A stretch of DNA of 64,000 bases from Arthrobacter sp. KBS0702 (GCF_005937985.2 NZ_CP042172.1:3038001-3102000); one strand, 5' to 3'. Counted from the first letter of the stretch, positions 26,108-35,790 are shown. A program made the numbers and translations. Notes: generated by a model not told the origin, from the sequence alone.

Positions 26108-28528
26108 GTGAATCCACATGAGTCCCTGATTCCGTTGCTGGGCCGCGGCCCGGACCCGGAGCAGCTGCGCCATGTGCGGACGATCCCGGCCCGGAAGGCC
26201 GTCAACGAGCCGTGGCCGGAGTGGGTCCACCCCGATCTCGTGGAGGCGTACGGCTCCCTCGGCATCCACGAGCCCTACCGCCACCAGGTCCAGGCGGCCG
26301 ATCTGGCCCACGCGGGCGAACACGTGGTCATCGCGACAGGCACGGCCTCCGGCAAGTCCCTTGCCTACCAGTTGCCGGCGTTGGATGCGGTCCACCGTTC
26401 CGAACTGCGTGTCCTGGCCGACCCGGGCAAGATCCACGACGACGGCGCCGTGGCCCTCTACCTTTCCCCCACCAAGGCTCTGGCGGCCGACCAACTGGCC
26501 GCCATCCGCTCGCTCCGGCTTCCCACCGTCCGCGCCGAAACCTACGACGGCGACACCGACCCCGCCTCCCGCCGCTGGATCCGGGACCACGCCAACGTAA
26601 TCCTGGCCAATCCGGACATGCTGCACTTCGGGATCCTGCCGAACCACGCCTGGTGGGCGCGGTTCTTCCGCCGGCTGCGCTACGTGATTGTGGACGAGGC
26701 GCACAGCTACCGCGGCGTCTTCGGCTCGCACGTGGCCAACCTGATGCGCCGGCTGCGGCGGATCTGCGCCTACTACAGTCCCGGCGCCGACCATCCCGGT
26801 CCCGTGTTCATCGCCGCCTCGGCCACAGCGTCCGACCCCGGGACGTCCTTCGGCCGTCTCATCGGCGCTCCGGTCCGGGCAGTGTCCGAGGACTGCTCGC
26901 CGCATGGTGCCACCACGGTGGCATTCTGGGAGCCGGCCCTGACGGAGTTACGCGGCGAGAACGGCGCCAAGGAGCGCCGTACCGCCGTGGCCGAAACCTC
27001 GGACCTGCTGGCGAACCTGGTCTCCTCCCGGATCCGGACGATCGCCTTCATCAAGTCCCGGCGCGGGGCCGAGACGATCGCCTCCATCACCAGGCGCCTC
27101 CTCGACGAAGTGGACCCCAGCCTGCCGCAACGGGTGGCGGCCTACCGCTCCGGGTACCTGCCGGAGGAGCGGCGGGCGTTGGAAAAGGCGCTGCGCTCCG
27201 GCGAGCTGTTGGGCGTTTCCAGCACGTCGGCGCTGGAACTGGGCATCGACATCTCGGGCCTGGACGCGGTCCTGGTCGCCGGCTGGCCGGGAACCCGGGC
27301 GTCGCTGTTTCAGCAGATCGGCCGGGCGGGCCGCGCCGGACAGGACGCCATCGCCGCGTTCGTCGCCAGTGACGATCCGCTCGACACGTATCTGGTGAAC
27401 CACCCCGAGGCGATCTTCGACGTATCGGTGGAGGCCACAGTCTTCGACCCCTCGAATCCGTACGTGCTGGGACCCCACCTGTGCGCAGCCGCGGCAGAGC
27501 TTCCGCTGGGGTACGCGGAGCTTGAGTTGTTCGGCCCGACCGCCGAGAAACTGCTGGACCAGCTGGTCGCCCAGGGCTATCTCCGCAAGCGTCCGGCGGG
27601 CTGGTTCTGGACGCACCCGCAGAGCGCCGCCGCGATGGTGAACCTGCGGGCCGACGGCGGCGGACCGGTGAGCATTGTGGATGCCGACACCGGTTCCTTG
27701 CTCGGCACCATGGATTCACCCCAGACGCACTATCAGGCGCACACCGGCGCGATTTATGTGCATCAGGGCGAGAGCTATGTGGTCGAGGACCTGAACGAAG
27801 GCGAGCACTGCGTCGTGGTGCGGCGCGCCAACCCCGACTACTACACGACGGCGCGCGACGTGACCCAGATTGAGGTCCTGGAGACGCTCCGCACCACGCA
27901 GTGGGGCGACGTAGCGGTGCATTTCGGCGATGTGAAAGTGACGACACAGGTGGTCTCCTTCCAGCGCAAGGCGCTGATTTCCAACGAGATCCTCGGCGAG
28001 GAGCCGCTGCAGCTGGGCGCCCGGGACCTGTTCACCAAGGCGGTCTGGTTCGTGATGGACAACCGCTCCCTCACGGGCGCGGGGCTGATCGAAGCGCAGT
28101 TCCCGGGCGCGTTGCACGCGGCCGAGCACGCGGCCATCGGACTGCTGCCGCTGGTGGCGTCCAGCGACCGGTGGGACATCGGCGGGGTGTCCACGGCCAT
28201 CCACGCCGACACCGGAGTCCCCACGATTTTTGTGTACGACGGCCACCCCGGCGGAGCCGGCTTCGCCGAGCGCGGCTACAACAAGGCCAGGGTGTGGCTC
28301 TCCGCGACGCGCGACGCGATCAGGGCCTGCGAATGCGAGTCGGGCTGCCCGTCCTGCGTTCAGTCGCCCAAATGCGGCAACAAGAACAATCCGCTGGACA
28401 AGGATGCCGCCGTCACGCTGATCGAGATGCTGTTGACTGACGCCACGGACGTCATGGGCGGCCCCGCCGGGGAGGACGTGACCCCGTCCGCCGGGGCACC
28501 CGGTCAGGTGACGACCCCGGCCGGGTAG
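26108..28528 (+). CDS. DEAH-box helicase with DUF1998 domain (MrfA/Hrq1-like)
   Basis: An 806-residue superfamily 2 helicase. Visible are Walker A ATGTASGKSLAYQ, motif Ib LSPTKALAADQ, DEAH box IVDEAHSYRGVFGS, SASAT motif III (AASATASDP), and domain 2 motifs including SSTSALELGIDI and QQIGRAGRAGQ. The DUF1998 C-terminus has four cysteines (CECESGCPSCVQSPKCGN) that bind zinc. Bacillus MrfA and eukaryotic Hrq1 share this layout; MrfA repairs mitomycin-type adducts. It lies beside the tad cluster, as Rv3649 does in M. tuberculosis. The GTG start lacks an obvious Shine-Dalgarno. Confidence 0.9.
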   Translation: MNPHESLIPLLGRGPDPEQLRHVRTIPARKAVNEPWPEWVHPDLVEAYGSLGIHEPYRHQVQAADLAHAGEHVVIATGTASGKSLAYQLPALDAVHRSELRVLADPGKIHDDGAVALYLSPTKALAADQLAAIRSLRLPTVRAETYDGDTDPASRRWIRDHANVILANPDMLHFGILPNHAWWARFFRRLRYVIVDEAHSYRGVFGSHVANLMRRLRRICAYYSPGADHPGPVFIAASATASDPGTSFGRLIGAPVRAVSEDCSPHGATTVAFWEPALTELRGENGAKERRTAVAETSDLLANLVSSRIRTIAFIKSRRGAETIASITRRLLDEVDPSLPQRVAAYRSGYLPEERRALEKALRSGELLGVSSTSALELGIDISGLDAVLVAGWPGTRASLFQQIGRAGRAGQDAIAAFVASDDPLDTYLVNHPEAIFDVSVEATVFDPSNPYVLGPHLCAAAAELPLGYAELELFGPTAEKLLDQLVAQGYLRKRPAGWFWTHPQSAAAMVNLRADGGGPVSIVDADTGSLLGTMDSPQTHYQAHTGAIYVHQGESYVVEDLNEGEHCVVVRRANPDYYTTARDVTQIEVLETLRTTQWGDVAVHFGDVKVTTQVVSFQRKALISNEILGEEPLQLGARDLFTKAVWFVMDNRSLTGAGLIEAQFPGALHAAEHAAIGLLPLVASSDRWDIGGVSTAIHADTGVPTIFVYDGHPGGAGFAERGYNKARVWLSATRDAIRACECESGCPSCVQSPKCGNKNNPLDKDAAVTLIEMLLTDATDVMGGPAGEDVTPSAGAPGQVTTPAG

Positions 28529-28558
28529 TCCGGGAGGGACTGATAGGCCGGCGTCCGG

Positions 28559-28909
28559 CTAGCCCGTGCCCGTCGGCGGCGGCGGCGGACGGCCAGGCCC
28601 GGGCGGCCCGGCGTCCACGGACGGCGGCGGTCCCGCCCGGGCGAGCCCCGAAGCCGGACCGAACATGCTTCGGAGGGGCAGCTCTGTCCGAACCTGGACG
28701 ATGTCACCGACAGCCACGGAACAGCCCACCAGCCGTGCGCCATGCCGGCCAGCGACCTCAGAGGCGACGGCACACGGCTCGCCGGCGGTCAGTCCGCGGG
28801 CGGCGTCCGCAGCCGCCAGCGCCGCCAGGTCCGCAGCTGCGGCGGCCTTCGAGGCCATCACCGCGGCCTGGGCCAGCAGGACGACCCCGGTCAGCGCCAA
28901 GAGCAGCAC
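28559..28909 (-). CDS. TadE-like Rv3654c-family protein (start uncertain)
   Basis: A 116-residue protein with one membrane helix (LLLALTGVVLLAQAAVMASK) and the family segment AAAAADLAALAAADAARG, then an exported domain with paired cysteines (GEPCAVAS, LVGCSVA). It is the last gene of the tad cluster. The same frame continues upstream through a family-like ELGAGTVLATG segment without any ATG/GTG/TTG before the previous gene's stop, and an ATG at 28977 is in another frame; either the start is GTG 28909 and the protein is short, or there is a frameshift. A Pro-rich tail ends it. Confidence 0.65.
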   Translation of the reverse strand: MLLLALTGVVLLAQAAVMASKAAAAADLAALAAADAARGLTAGEPCAVASEVAGRHGARLVGCSVAVGDIVQVRTELPLRSMFGPASGLARAGPPPSVDAGPPGPGRPPPPPTGTG

Positions 28910-28976
28910 CAGCCCGAGGCCGGTCGCGAGGACCGTGCCCGCTCCGAGCTCGGGGTTCCGGGCCAGGGCCCGCGCA

Positions 28977-29396
28977 TCACGCGTCCCGGCTCAGGACCAG
29001 GGGCATCTTCGCTGGCGCGGAAAGTGCCGGGGCGCCCGCGGATTCACGCCGCGCCCAGGCCCTCGCCGTGAGCGTCCACGGGATCAGTGGACCCGCTGCC
29101 CCGCTCACGGTCCCGGACACCGTAACGCTGAGCCAGACGCCGTCGGCGGTCACGGTTGCCCGCGCCGAATCCCCGGCGAGCTGCCGGACGATGCCGCCGA
29201 CGGCGGCCGCGTCTTCGCCGCGGGCCAGCGCCCGGGCGCCGGCCCGGGCCGCCTCTTCGAGCCGGAGTTGTGTCAGCCCGGCGGCCGACCCGGCCAGCAA
29301 CAGGCCAAGGACCAGGAGTACGGCCGGCAACGCGACGGCGAACTCGGCCGTCACGGCGCCCCGGGTCGCCTCCGAGGCCGGCGGCGCCCCGTTCAC
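28977..29396 (-). CDS. TadE-family pseudopilin-like protein
   Basis: A 139-residue protein with the TadE pattern TRGAVTAEFAVALPAVLLVLGLLLA: a glycine before AVTAEFA followed by the hydrophobic helix, as in type IV prepilin-like minor pilins. The rest is periplasmic/extracellular, beta-rich, with an amphipathic RLEEAARAGARALA helix. The GTG start at 29396 overlaps the stop of the DUF4244 gene (GTGA), so the two are coupled. It probably joins the Flp pilus or a secreted assembly. Confidence 0.8.
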   Translation of the reverse strand: MNGAPPASEATRGAVTAEFAVALPAVLLVLGLLLAGSAAGLTQLRLEEAARAGARALARGEDAAAVGGIVRQLAGDSARATVTADGVWLSVTVSGTVSGAAGPLIPWTLTARAWARRESAGAPALSAPAKMPLVLSRDA

Positions 29397-29692
29397 GGCA
29401 GGGCGAGGGCTGTGCGGATAAGGTTCAGCAGGAACCCCCGGACCTCTTCGCTGCGCATGATCAGCACAAGCAGGCCCGCGAATCCTACGGCCGCCAGCGT
29501 GGCGATCGCGTATTCGGCGGTCGCCATCCCCGCTTCGGAGCGGAGGAGTTTCCGCTGCCGGCGCTCCGGCCTCGGGAAGACCTGCACCGGACGGGCTTGC
29601 CTTGCGCCCGGATAGATTTCGCGTACTTCGGCGGTTTCGGTCCCGACGGGCGCGTGGTCGGGGCCGTCCGGGGCGTTGCGGTGGAAAGTCAT
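29393..29692 (-). CDS. Flp-type pilin (DUF4244)
   Basis: A 99-residue prepilin-like protein: a basic cytosolic part, then RSEAGMATAEYAIATLAAVGFAGLLVLI, where G-MATAEYA is the Flp prepilin cleavage site with the conserved Glu and Tyr. It matches the actinobacterial DUF4244 pilins (Rv3656c-type). AGAGGAAC stands just before the ATG. It is probably the major pilin of this Tad system, and a prepilin peptidase gene is not present in the window. Confidence 0.82.
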   Translation of the reverse strand: MTFHRNAPDGPDHAPVGTETAEVREIYPGARQARPVQVFPRPERRQRKLLRSEAGMATAEYAIATLAAVGFAGLLVLIMRSEEVRGFLLNLIRTALALP

Positions 29693-29861
29693 GAGCGTTC
29701 CTCTCGGGAGATTCCGGCGCAGTCACCGGCTCATTCCAATCTCCGTCGTCCGTTCCCTGAAGGTAAGGGCGCTGCTCCGCCAAGTGGATAAGTTCGGCTG
29801 TGGAGGAGGAGTCCCGGCACACCGGCCAAGTTCCGGCAGCGGGCAGGCCGCCCGACGCCGG

Positions 29862-30470
29862 TCATGTGCCCGGGGGCAGCAGCGCGAGCAGCACCGGCAC
29901 AATACCCAGGCAGACGAAGGCGGGCAGCGAGCAGAGTCCCAGCGGGATGACGAGCTTCACGCCCAGCACGGCGGCTCGCCGCTCCGCCTCCCGGAACTGC
30001 TCGCGGCGCAGCCGGGAGGCCTCCGCGTACAGGATGGCCGATGACGGAACGCCGGTCAGTGCCGCAAAACCCAGGGCCTCGCGGAGCGCCAGCACCGGGG
30101 CGGGAGCGCTGCGGGAGCCCCGCCAGGCGGTCTCCCAGTCGGCGCCGATCGCAAGGGCGGACACGACCGGCCCCAGCGGGCGGCTGATCTCTGGCTCGGC
30201 GTGCGCGGCGATCAGTTCAAGCGAGCGGCCAAGCCCGGATCCGGCGTCCAGCATGGCGCCGATCAGTTCCAGCATCAGGACGGGATCCCGGAGTCCGCGG
30301 TTCCGGGCCGCCTGGTCATCGCGGCCCCCCTTGACGCCGCCGGTTGCCCCGCCAGACCGGTGCGCGCCCCGCTCCCTCCAACGCCGGGCCGACCGCCGCT
30401 GGTCCGCGCCCGCCACGACCAGAGCCGCGGCCAGCAGCGCGGCCACCGCGAGGCCACCCGGCGGGGTCAC
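29862..30470 (-). CDS. tadC: TadC-like inner-membrane platform protein
   Basis: A 202-residue type II secretion F-domain protein. After a first membrane helix comes the cytosolic GspF/TadC region (LMLELIGAMLDAGSGLGRSLELIA, then TGVPSSAILYAEASRLRREQFREAERRA) and two C-terminal helices (GVKLVIPLGLCSLPAFVCLGIVPVLL). It is shorter than proteobacterial TadC. GTG at 30470 overlaps the TadB stop, so the two platform subunits are coupled. About 165 bp separate it from the pilin gene. Confidence 0.82.
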   Translation of the reverse strand: MTPPGGLAVAALLAAALVVAGADQRRSARRWRERGAHRSGGATGGVKGGRDDQAARNRGLRDPVLMLELIGAMLDAGSGLGRSLELIAAHAEPEISRPLGPVVSALAIGADWETAWRGSRSAPAPVLALREALGFAALTGVPSSAILYAEASRLRREQFREAERRAAVLGVKLVIPLGLCSLPAFVCLGIVPVLLALLPPGT

Positions 30471-31312
30471 GGCTGCCGCCCGGCCGCGGCCCGGACGAGG
30501 CGGGCGGACCAGAACCGGCCAGAGGCGGTGAGTGCGAGCCCCGCGATAAGCGCCGTCATGCCCCAGGGACTGCCGAGGAGGATGGCCCAGGGTTCCACAC
30601 CAAGCAATAGCCCGACCCCGAGCCCCAGGAAAGGCAGCCAGGTCAGGATCCGGGCCGTAGCTTTGGGCCCGGCGAGCGCGGTCTCCCGGGCGGCCCGGGC
30701 GTCGCCCTCAGATTCCAGGTGGGCGGCGAAGCGCGTCAGGACGTCGGCGAGCGGGCAGCCACTGGCATCGGCCACGTCGAAGCACGCGGCAAGGTCCATC
30801 CAGACCGCCTGTTCCCCGCGGTCCGAACCCCGGGGTGCGGACCGGCCGCGTTCCGGGGAGGCTCGGGCTCGGATGGCTGCGGCCACCGGCAACCCCCGCA
30901 GGGCCGCAGCCCGGGCAGCGGCCAGGATCTCTCGGGACGTCGCACCCAGCGCACCGGAGCGGCCCGCCGTTCCGTCGTGCCGCCCCGGGCTGTCCGGCGG
31001 TTGCAGCGCAGACGCCGGGTCCCCGTAGAGCTGCCAGAGGTCCTCCCACATCCGGGCAGGCGTCCGGCCGCCCTTCAACAGTGCGGCCAGCTGTTGCACA
31101 AGCACGGTCAGGGGAACCTCCGATGCGGCCGCACCCCTGCCCCGGCGCGGAAAGCGGCCCCGCCAGCGGCGCAGGCGGGCCGCGAGCACTTCCGGCAGAT
31201 GCCTGCCCGACGGAACAGAGAGGACCTTCCGAAGGCGCCGGCCCGGGCCGGCCGACGGCGCGAGGAGCAGGCAAAGCGCCAGCGCCAGGATCCCGGTGAG
31301 CGCGGCAGTCAT
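30467..31312 (-). CDS. tadB: TadB-like inner-membrane platform protein
   Basis: A 281-residue platform protein with an N-terminal membrane helix, the T2SF domain (VPLTVLVQQLAALLKGGRTPARMWEDL) and two C-terminal helix pairs (ILTWLPFLGLGVGLLLGVEP). A Gly/Ser/Arg-rich insert near residues 105-165 is unlike the family core. ATG overlaps the tadA stop by 4 bp. With TadC it should form the base on which the TadA ATPase acts. Confidence 0.82.
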   Translation of the reverse strand: MTAALTGILALALCLLLAPSAGPGRRLRKVLSVPSGRHLPEVLAARLRRWRGRFPRRGRGAAASEVPLTVLVQQLAALLKGGRTPARMWEDLWQLYGDPASALQPPDSPGRHDGTAGRSGALGATSREILAAARAAALRGLPVAAAIRARASPERGRSAPRGSDRGEQAVWMDLAACFDVADASGCPLADVLTRFAAHLESEGDARAARETALAGPKATARILTWLPFLGLGVGLLLGVEPWAILLGSPWGMTALIAGLALTASGRFWSARLVRAAAGRQP

Positions 31313-32625
31313 GGCAGCCTGGAGGCCACGGCGGGGCGGACGGTTCCGGCGTGGTCAATACTGCCGGGAGCGGCAAGCGGGTCCATGCCGAGGCGGGCCG
31401 CCAGCTCCGGCCAGGCGGGACCGGGGAGGACCGCGCCGTCGACGGTTTCCAGGGCCAGCGAGACGGCCAGACCGGACCCGTTTTCCCCGACCAGCCCGAC
31501 GGAAGCCACCTGCCGGCCCTGACGGGTCCGTTCCAGGTGGACAACCGCGTCTAGGGCGCTGGCCGCCTGGAGCCGGACGGCGTCGGGTCCCATGCCCGCG
31601 AGCGCGCCGAGCGCCGTCAGTCGGGCCGGGACCGCGGCGGCCGTATTGGCATGGATGGTGCCGCCGGCGCCGGTGTGCCCCGTGTTCATCGCGGAGAGCA
31701 GTTCCCGGACCTCCGCACCGCGGCACTCCCCTACCACCAGCCGGTCGGGACGCATCCGCAGGGCCTGCCGGACCAGTTCGCCGAGATCGACGGCGCCGCC
31801 GCCCTCAAGATTGCTGTGGCGCGATTCCAACGACACCACGTGGGGATGGACGGGGTTCAGCTCCGCGGCGTCCTCGATCAGGACGAGTCGCTCACCGGGC
31901 CGGCACAGGCCAAGGAGCGTGGCGAGCAGCGTCGTCTTTCCCGACCCCGTCGCGCCGCTGACCAGGAAGCTCAGCCGGCACGCCACCATCCGTTCCAGCA
32001 CCTCCCGCATGAGGGGGCCGAACATGCCGGCCCGGCCGAGCTCGTCCAGGGAGAAGACCGACTCGCGCCGGATCCGCACGCTCAGCAGCGTTCCGGCCGT
32101 GGAGATCGGCGGTAGCACCGCGTGGACCCGATAGCCGCCCTCGAGCCTGACATCCATGCAGGGCGAACCGTCGTCCAGTCGGCGCCCGCCGGCGGCCACC
32201 AGCCGGGCGGCCAGCGCGCGGACCTCGGCCTCACCGGCGAAGGTTACCGGGGCGCGTTCGAGCCCGCGGCCCCGGTCCAGCCACACCGAGGCCGGGCCAT
32301 TGACGAAGATATCCGTCACGAGCGGGTCACGGGTCAGCGGCTGTAGCGGTCCCAGCCCGTTCAGTTCGGCGCTGATGCTTTCGACGGCGGCCAGCGCCCC
32401 GGCGGTGCCGAGGAGCTTGCCGCTGGCCTGCACGGCCGCGGCCACGCGGGAGGGCGTGACCGGGCCTGCGTCGGCCATGACCGATTCGCGGACCGCTTCC
32501 AACAGCCGCGCATCCACCCGCCGCTGGGGGCCGCGCAGCTGCCTGCGGGACGGGGGCCCGGCCGGGCCGGCTGGACCGGCCGGACCAACCGCGTCCGGCG
32601 GATCTGCTGCCGCATGCGAACTCAT
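31309..32625 (-). CDS. tadA: TadA/CpaF-family secretion ATPase
   Basis: A 438-residue VirB11-like ATPase that powers pilus assembly. Walker A is SGATGSGKTTLLATLLG near residue 225, the Asp box LIEDAAELN near 250, and the histidine loop HTGAGGTIHANTA near 325. An N-terminal Pro/Gly-rich stretch precedes the helical domain. The ATG at 32625 overlaps the upstream CpaE-like stop (ATGA); the frame stays open far upstream, but that part is antisense-like and has no domain. It is equivalent to Rv3659c. Confidence 0.9.
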   Translation of the reverse strand: MSSHAAADPPDAVGPAGPAGPAGPPSRRQLRGPQRRVDARLLEAVRESVMADAGPVTPSRVAAAVQASGKLLGTAGALAAVESISAELNGLGPLQPLTRDPLVTDIFVNGPASVWLDRGRGLERAPVTFAGEAEVRALAARLVAAGGRRLDDGSPCMDVRLEGGYRVHAVLPPISTAGTLLSVRIRRESVFSLDELGRAGMFGPLMREVLERMVACRLSFLVSGATGSGKTTLLATLLGLCRPGERLVLIEDAAELNPVHPHVVSLESRHSNLEGGGAVDLGELVRQALRMRPDRLVVGECRGAEVRELLSAMNTGHTGAGGTIHANTAAAVPARLTALGALAGMGPDAVRLQAASALDAVVHLERTRQGRQVASVGLVGENGSGLAVSLALETVDGAVLPGPAWPELAARLGMDPLAAPGSIDHAGTVRPAVASRLP

Positions 32626-33752
32626 GGGTAGCGGTCCCCGTCGAGATCGAGGACGGCGTCGGTGAAGCGCTGCACGCCGCGCCGTCCCCCTGCGTCCAGC
32701 AGGCGCCCGAGTTCCGTGGCGTCCGCGGTTCCGCGGACCTCGGGCATGATGGCCTGCACGGGGAGCCCCACGGCTTCGGAAATGAGCTGGAGGTCCAGGG
32801 TGGTCCTTGGTCTCGCCCGGACCACAAGCGCGGTATCCACCGGCGGAAGTTCGTGGACCAGGCGGGTGGACGCCACCGCGGCCCGGAGCTGGGCCGGCAG
32901 CACGATGAGAACCCGGTCGCATTCCCACGCGAAGGTGCGCAGCGCCTCCCGTCCGCGGCCGATGTCCAGCAGGACAAGCTCGTAGCACCGCCGCGCCGCA
33001 TCGAGCACTCCGGCCACCGCAGCGGGGTCGATGCCCCCGGGCCGCTCCCGGTTGCCCGGCCACGACAGGAAGGAGAAACCGCCCGCCTCCGGCAGCGCCT
33101 CGTGGAGCTGACCCGGGTCTATGCTGCCGCTGGCCTCGGCGAAGTCGGGCCAGCGGAGACCGGGGGCGTCCTCGGCGGCAAGAGCCAGTTCGAGGCCGCC
33201 GCCCCAGGGATCCCCGTCGATCAGGAGCACCCGGGCGCCGAGGCCCGCCGCGGCCTGGGCCAGCCAGATCGCGGCCGTCGTGGCGCCGGCGCCCCCGCAG
33301 CCGCCGGTTACGCCGAGGACGTGGCCGCCCGGATCGGGGACCTGCGAGCGGCTCAGGTATTCCGCCAGCCACGGGCCGCCCTCGGGAAGCACAGCCACGC
33401 GGTCGGCCCCCATCACGGCGGCCAGCTGCCAGAGGCTGTCTCCTTCGCCGCTCAGGCCCACGAGCACGGCAGGGGCGCGGTGCCGGACCGGCAGTTCGCG
33501 TACATCGCTGCCGACCAGCACCGCGACAGCCGAGTCCCAGTACGGGGCCGCCTCCGTGGCGTCCCGTGCGCGGCTCAGCTGGCGCCCGGCGGCGGCGACG
33601 ATGCGCTCCACCTCGCCGCGCAGAACCTCGGATCCGGTGATGAGGAGCGTCTCCGCCGCCCGGTCCGGAAGCCAGGCAGCAGGCGGGGCCCCGGACACGG
33701 GTTGGATTCCGGGCTGGGGCGTCACGGGCTCGGGTAGCTGGTGCCTGCTCAT
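32622..33752 (-). CDS. CpaE/Ssd-like P-loop ATPase of the Tad system
   Basis: A 376-residue MinD-like protein. After an N-terminal receiver-like part (ETLLITGSEVLRGEVERIV, then AVLVGSDVRELPV) comes GVTGGCGGAGATTAAIWLAQAA, a deviant Walker A in which the usual Lys positions are Gly/Ala, then LLIDGDPWGGGLELAL. M. tuberculosis Rv3660c (Ssd) has the same layout and affects septation. It is first in the cpaE-tadA-tadB-tadC operon. ATG 33752 is preferred over a TTG at 33785. Confidence 0.8.
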   Translation of the reverse strand: MSRHQLPEPVTPQPGIQPVSGAPPAAWLPDRAAETLLITGSEVLRGEVERIVAAAGRQLSRARDATEAAPYWDSAVAVLVGSDVRELPVRHRAPAVLVGLSGEGDSLWQLAAVMGADRVAVLPEGGPWLAEYLSRSQVPDPGGHVLGVTGGCGGAGATTAAIWLAQAAAGLGARVLLIDGDPWGGGLELALAAEDAPGLRWPDFAEASGSIDPGQLHEALPEAGGFSFLSWPGNRERPGGIDPAAVAGVLDAARRCYELVLLDIGRGREALRTFAWECDRVLIVLPAQLRAAVASTRLVHELPPVDTALVVRARPRTTLDLQLISEAVGLPVQAIMPEVRGTADATELGRLLDAGGRRGVQRFTDAVLDLDGDRYP

Positions 33753-33915
33753 GCCACCACTGTGGGCGCCCCGGGCGCGGGACAAAACCGCCGTCGCCGG
33801 CTATGTGGAAAAGCGGCGCGGAAAGCGCCGAGGAAAACCCCGGATTCAGGCACCTGGCGGCGGCGGGTCTGGGCGGTGGCCGTCGCGGACGTACCGGCAG
33901 GGCAGAATTGAGCCT

Positions 33916-35625
33916 ATGCACCTGCTGCTCGCCGCCCACGCCGACGGCGCAGCCCTACAACGGCTCACACCGGCGGGCGCCCCTGATCCCGCCATGCCCG
34001 AGCCGCGACTGGTCGCCACCAGCGAGCTTCCGGGCGTCGTGCGCGAGCTGGAACAGCAGCGTCCGCGCTGGATCTGGCACCGCACGCAGGACTGGTACCC
34101 GGCTCTGCTGGCCGCCGGCGTCGAACTGGAACGCTGCTACGACCTGGTCCTGTGCGGCGCCATCCTGGCCCACTCGGAGTTCACCGCGCACACGGCGTAC
34201 GCCCGGAACGCGGAGAAGCTGACCCAGGACGACGACGTCCAGCAGCCGCCACGGGCACTGCAGCCCCCTCCCCCGCCCGCGGACCAGGGCGCCCTCTTTG
34301 ATGACCCCGGGCTGCGCGCCGCGCCGAGGCACTCCCCCGAGGAGCTCCGCGCCGAGTACGCCGCGCAGCAGGAATCCCTGGCCGGAGTCGCCCCCGACGG
34401 CGACCGCCGCAAGCAGCGGCTCCAGCTCCTGCTCGCCGCGGAGTCCGCCGGCGCCATGATCGCCGCCGAAATGCAGCACACCGGAGTGCCCTGGCGCGAA
34501 GAGCTGCACGAGCGGATCCTCGCCGACTACCTCGGCCCGCGCCCGCCCCAAGGCCACCGGCCGGCCAAGCTGGAGGCGCTCAACACCGAACTCCGCAGCC
34601 TGCTGCACTCCCCGGCGCTGAACCCGGATTCGCCGCAGGAACTGATGCGCGCCCTGCACCGGAACGGCATCGAGGTGAAGAGCACGCGGCAGTGGGAGCT
34701 GAAGGAATCCAGCCACCCGGCGATCGAACCGCTGCTGGCCTACAAGAAGCTGGCCCGTCTCCACGCCGCCAACGGCTGGGCCTGGCTGGACGCCTGGGTC
34801 AAGGACGGCCGCTTCCAGCCCGAATACGTGGTGGGCGGCGTGGTGTCCGGGCGCTGGGCCTCGCGCGGCGGCGGCGCCCTGCAGATCCCCCGGCAGATCC
34901 GCGGCGCGGTGCACGCCGACCCGGGCCACAAACTGATCGTCGCCGACGCCTCCCAGCTTGAGCCGCGCGTGCTGGTGGCGCTGGCCCAGGACTCCAGGAT
35001 GGCCGAGGCCGCCCGCGACAAGGACCTCTACGCCGGCATCGCCGCGCAGGGTTTCGGCGGCGACCGGGCCAAGGCCAAGATCGCCCTGCTCGGCGCCATT
35101 TACGGCGCCACCACAGGCGAATCCGGGCGGCTGATGCCGCAGCTGGCGCGCACCTACCCGCGCGCCGTCGGCTTCGTGGAACAGGCCGCCCGCGACGGCG
35201 AGGCGGGCAAGACGGTCACCTCCCGGCTCGGCCGCAGCAGCCCGCCGCCCTCGGATCGGTGGCTGCGCAGCCAGCAATCCGCCACCGCCGAGGAACAACG
35301 CCGGGCCGAGTCCCTGGCCCGTTCGCGCGGGCGGTTCACCCGGAACTTCGTGGTGCAGGGTTCCGCCGCCGACTGGGCCGCCTGCTGGCTGGCGGAACTG
35401 CGACGCCGGCTCCGGACCCTGCGCGCCGGCGGCACCCCCGCCGGGGAACTGGTCTTCTTCCTGCACGACGAGGTCATGGTGCACTGCCCCGCCGACGCCG
35501 TCGATGCCAGCATCCGGGCCATCGAGGAATCCGCGGCCGCCGCCAAGGAGCTGCTGTTCGGCAGGATTCCGGTGGAATTCCCGGTGAGCATCGCCGTCGT
35601 CGACTCCTACGACAACGCCAAATAG
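33916..35625 (+). CDS. Pol I-like bifunctional 3'-5' exonuclease/DNA polymerase
   Basis: A 569-residue family A polymerase without a 5' nuclease domain. Polymerase motif A is IVADASQLEPRVLVALA (DxSQxE), motif B is RAKAKIALLGAIYGATTG, and motif C is FFLHDEVMVHCP with the catalytic HDE. The N-terminal 200 residues are a diverged exonuclease-like region with a Pro-rich loop. Actinobacteria often carry such a short extra polymerase besides PolA. ATG 33916 follows CAGAAT by 6 nt with no Shine-Dalgarno, so it may be leaderless. The open frame further upstream is an artefact of the antisense CpaE gene. Confidence 0.85.
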   Translation: MHLLLAAHADGAALQRLTPAGAPDPAMPEPRLVATSELPGVVRELEQQRPRWIWHRTQDWYPALLAAGVELERCYDLVLCGAILAHSEFTAHTAYARNAEKLTQDDDVQQPPRALQPPPPPADQGALFDDPGLRAAPRHSPEELRAEYAAQQESLAGVAPDGDRRKQRLQLLLAAESAGAMIAAEMQHTGVPWREELHERILADYLGPRPPQGHRPAKLEALNTELRSLLHSPALNPDSPQELMRALHRNGIEVKSTRQWELKESSHPAIEPLLAYKKLARLHAANGWAWLDAWVKDGRFQPEYVVGGVVSGRWASRGGGALQIPRQIRGAVHADPGHKLIVADASQLEPRVLVALAQDSRMAEAARDKDLYAGIAAQGFGGDRAKAKIALLGAIYGATTGESGRLMPQLARTYPRAVGFVEQAARDGEAGKTVTSRLGRSSPPPSDRWLRSQQSATAEEQRRAESLARSRGRFTRNFVVQGSAADWAACWLAELRRRLRTLRAGGTPAGELVFFLHDEVMVHCPADAVDASIRAIEESAAAAKELLFGRIPVEFPVSIAVVDSYDNAK

Positions 35626-35790
35626 GCGGCAAATCCCCCGCCCGGGGCGGGCTGGACACCCGGGGTAACGTACCCGCCAGTAGCGTTGCGCCCGCTCTAT
35701 GAGCCCCGTTACGCTCAAAAAAGGGCCGGCGGTGATCGCATCATCCGCCGGCGCAAACGCAATAAGGCAAGGAACCGGGGAGGCAGCAGA

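Noticed and set aside
32625..33939. Extension of the TadA frame to 876 codons
   Set aside because: The upstream part is an alternate frame through the CpaE-like gene and has no domain; the ATGA overlap marks the real start.
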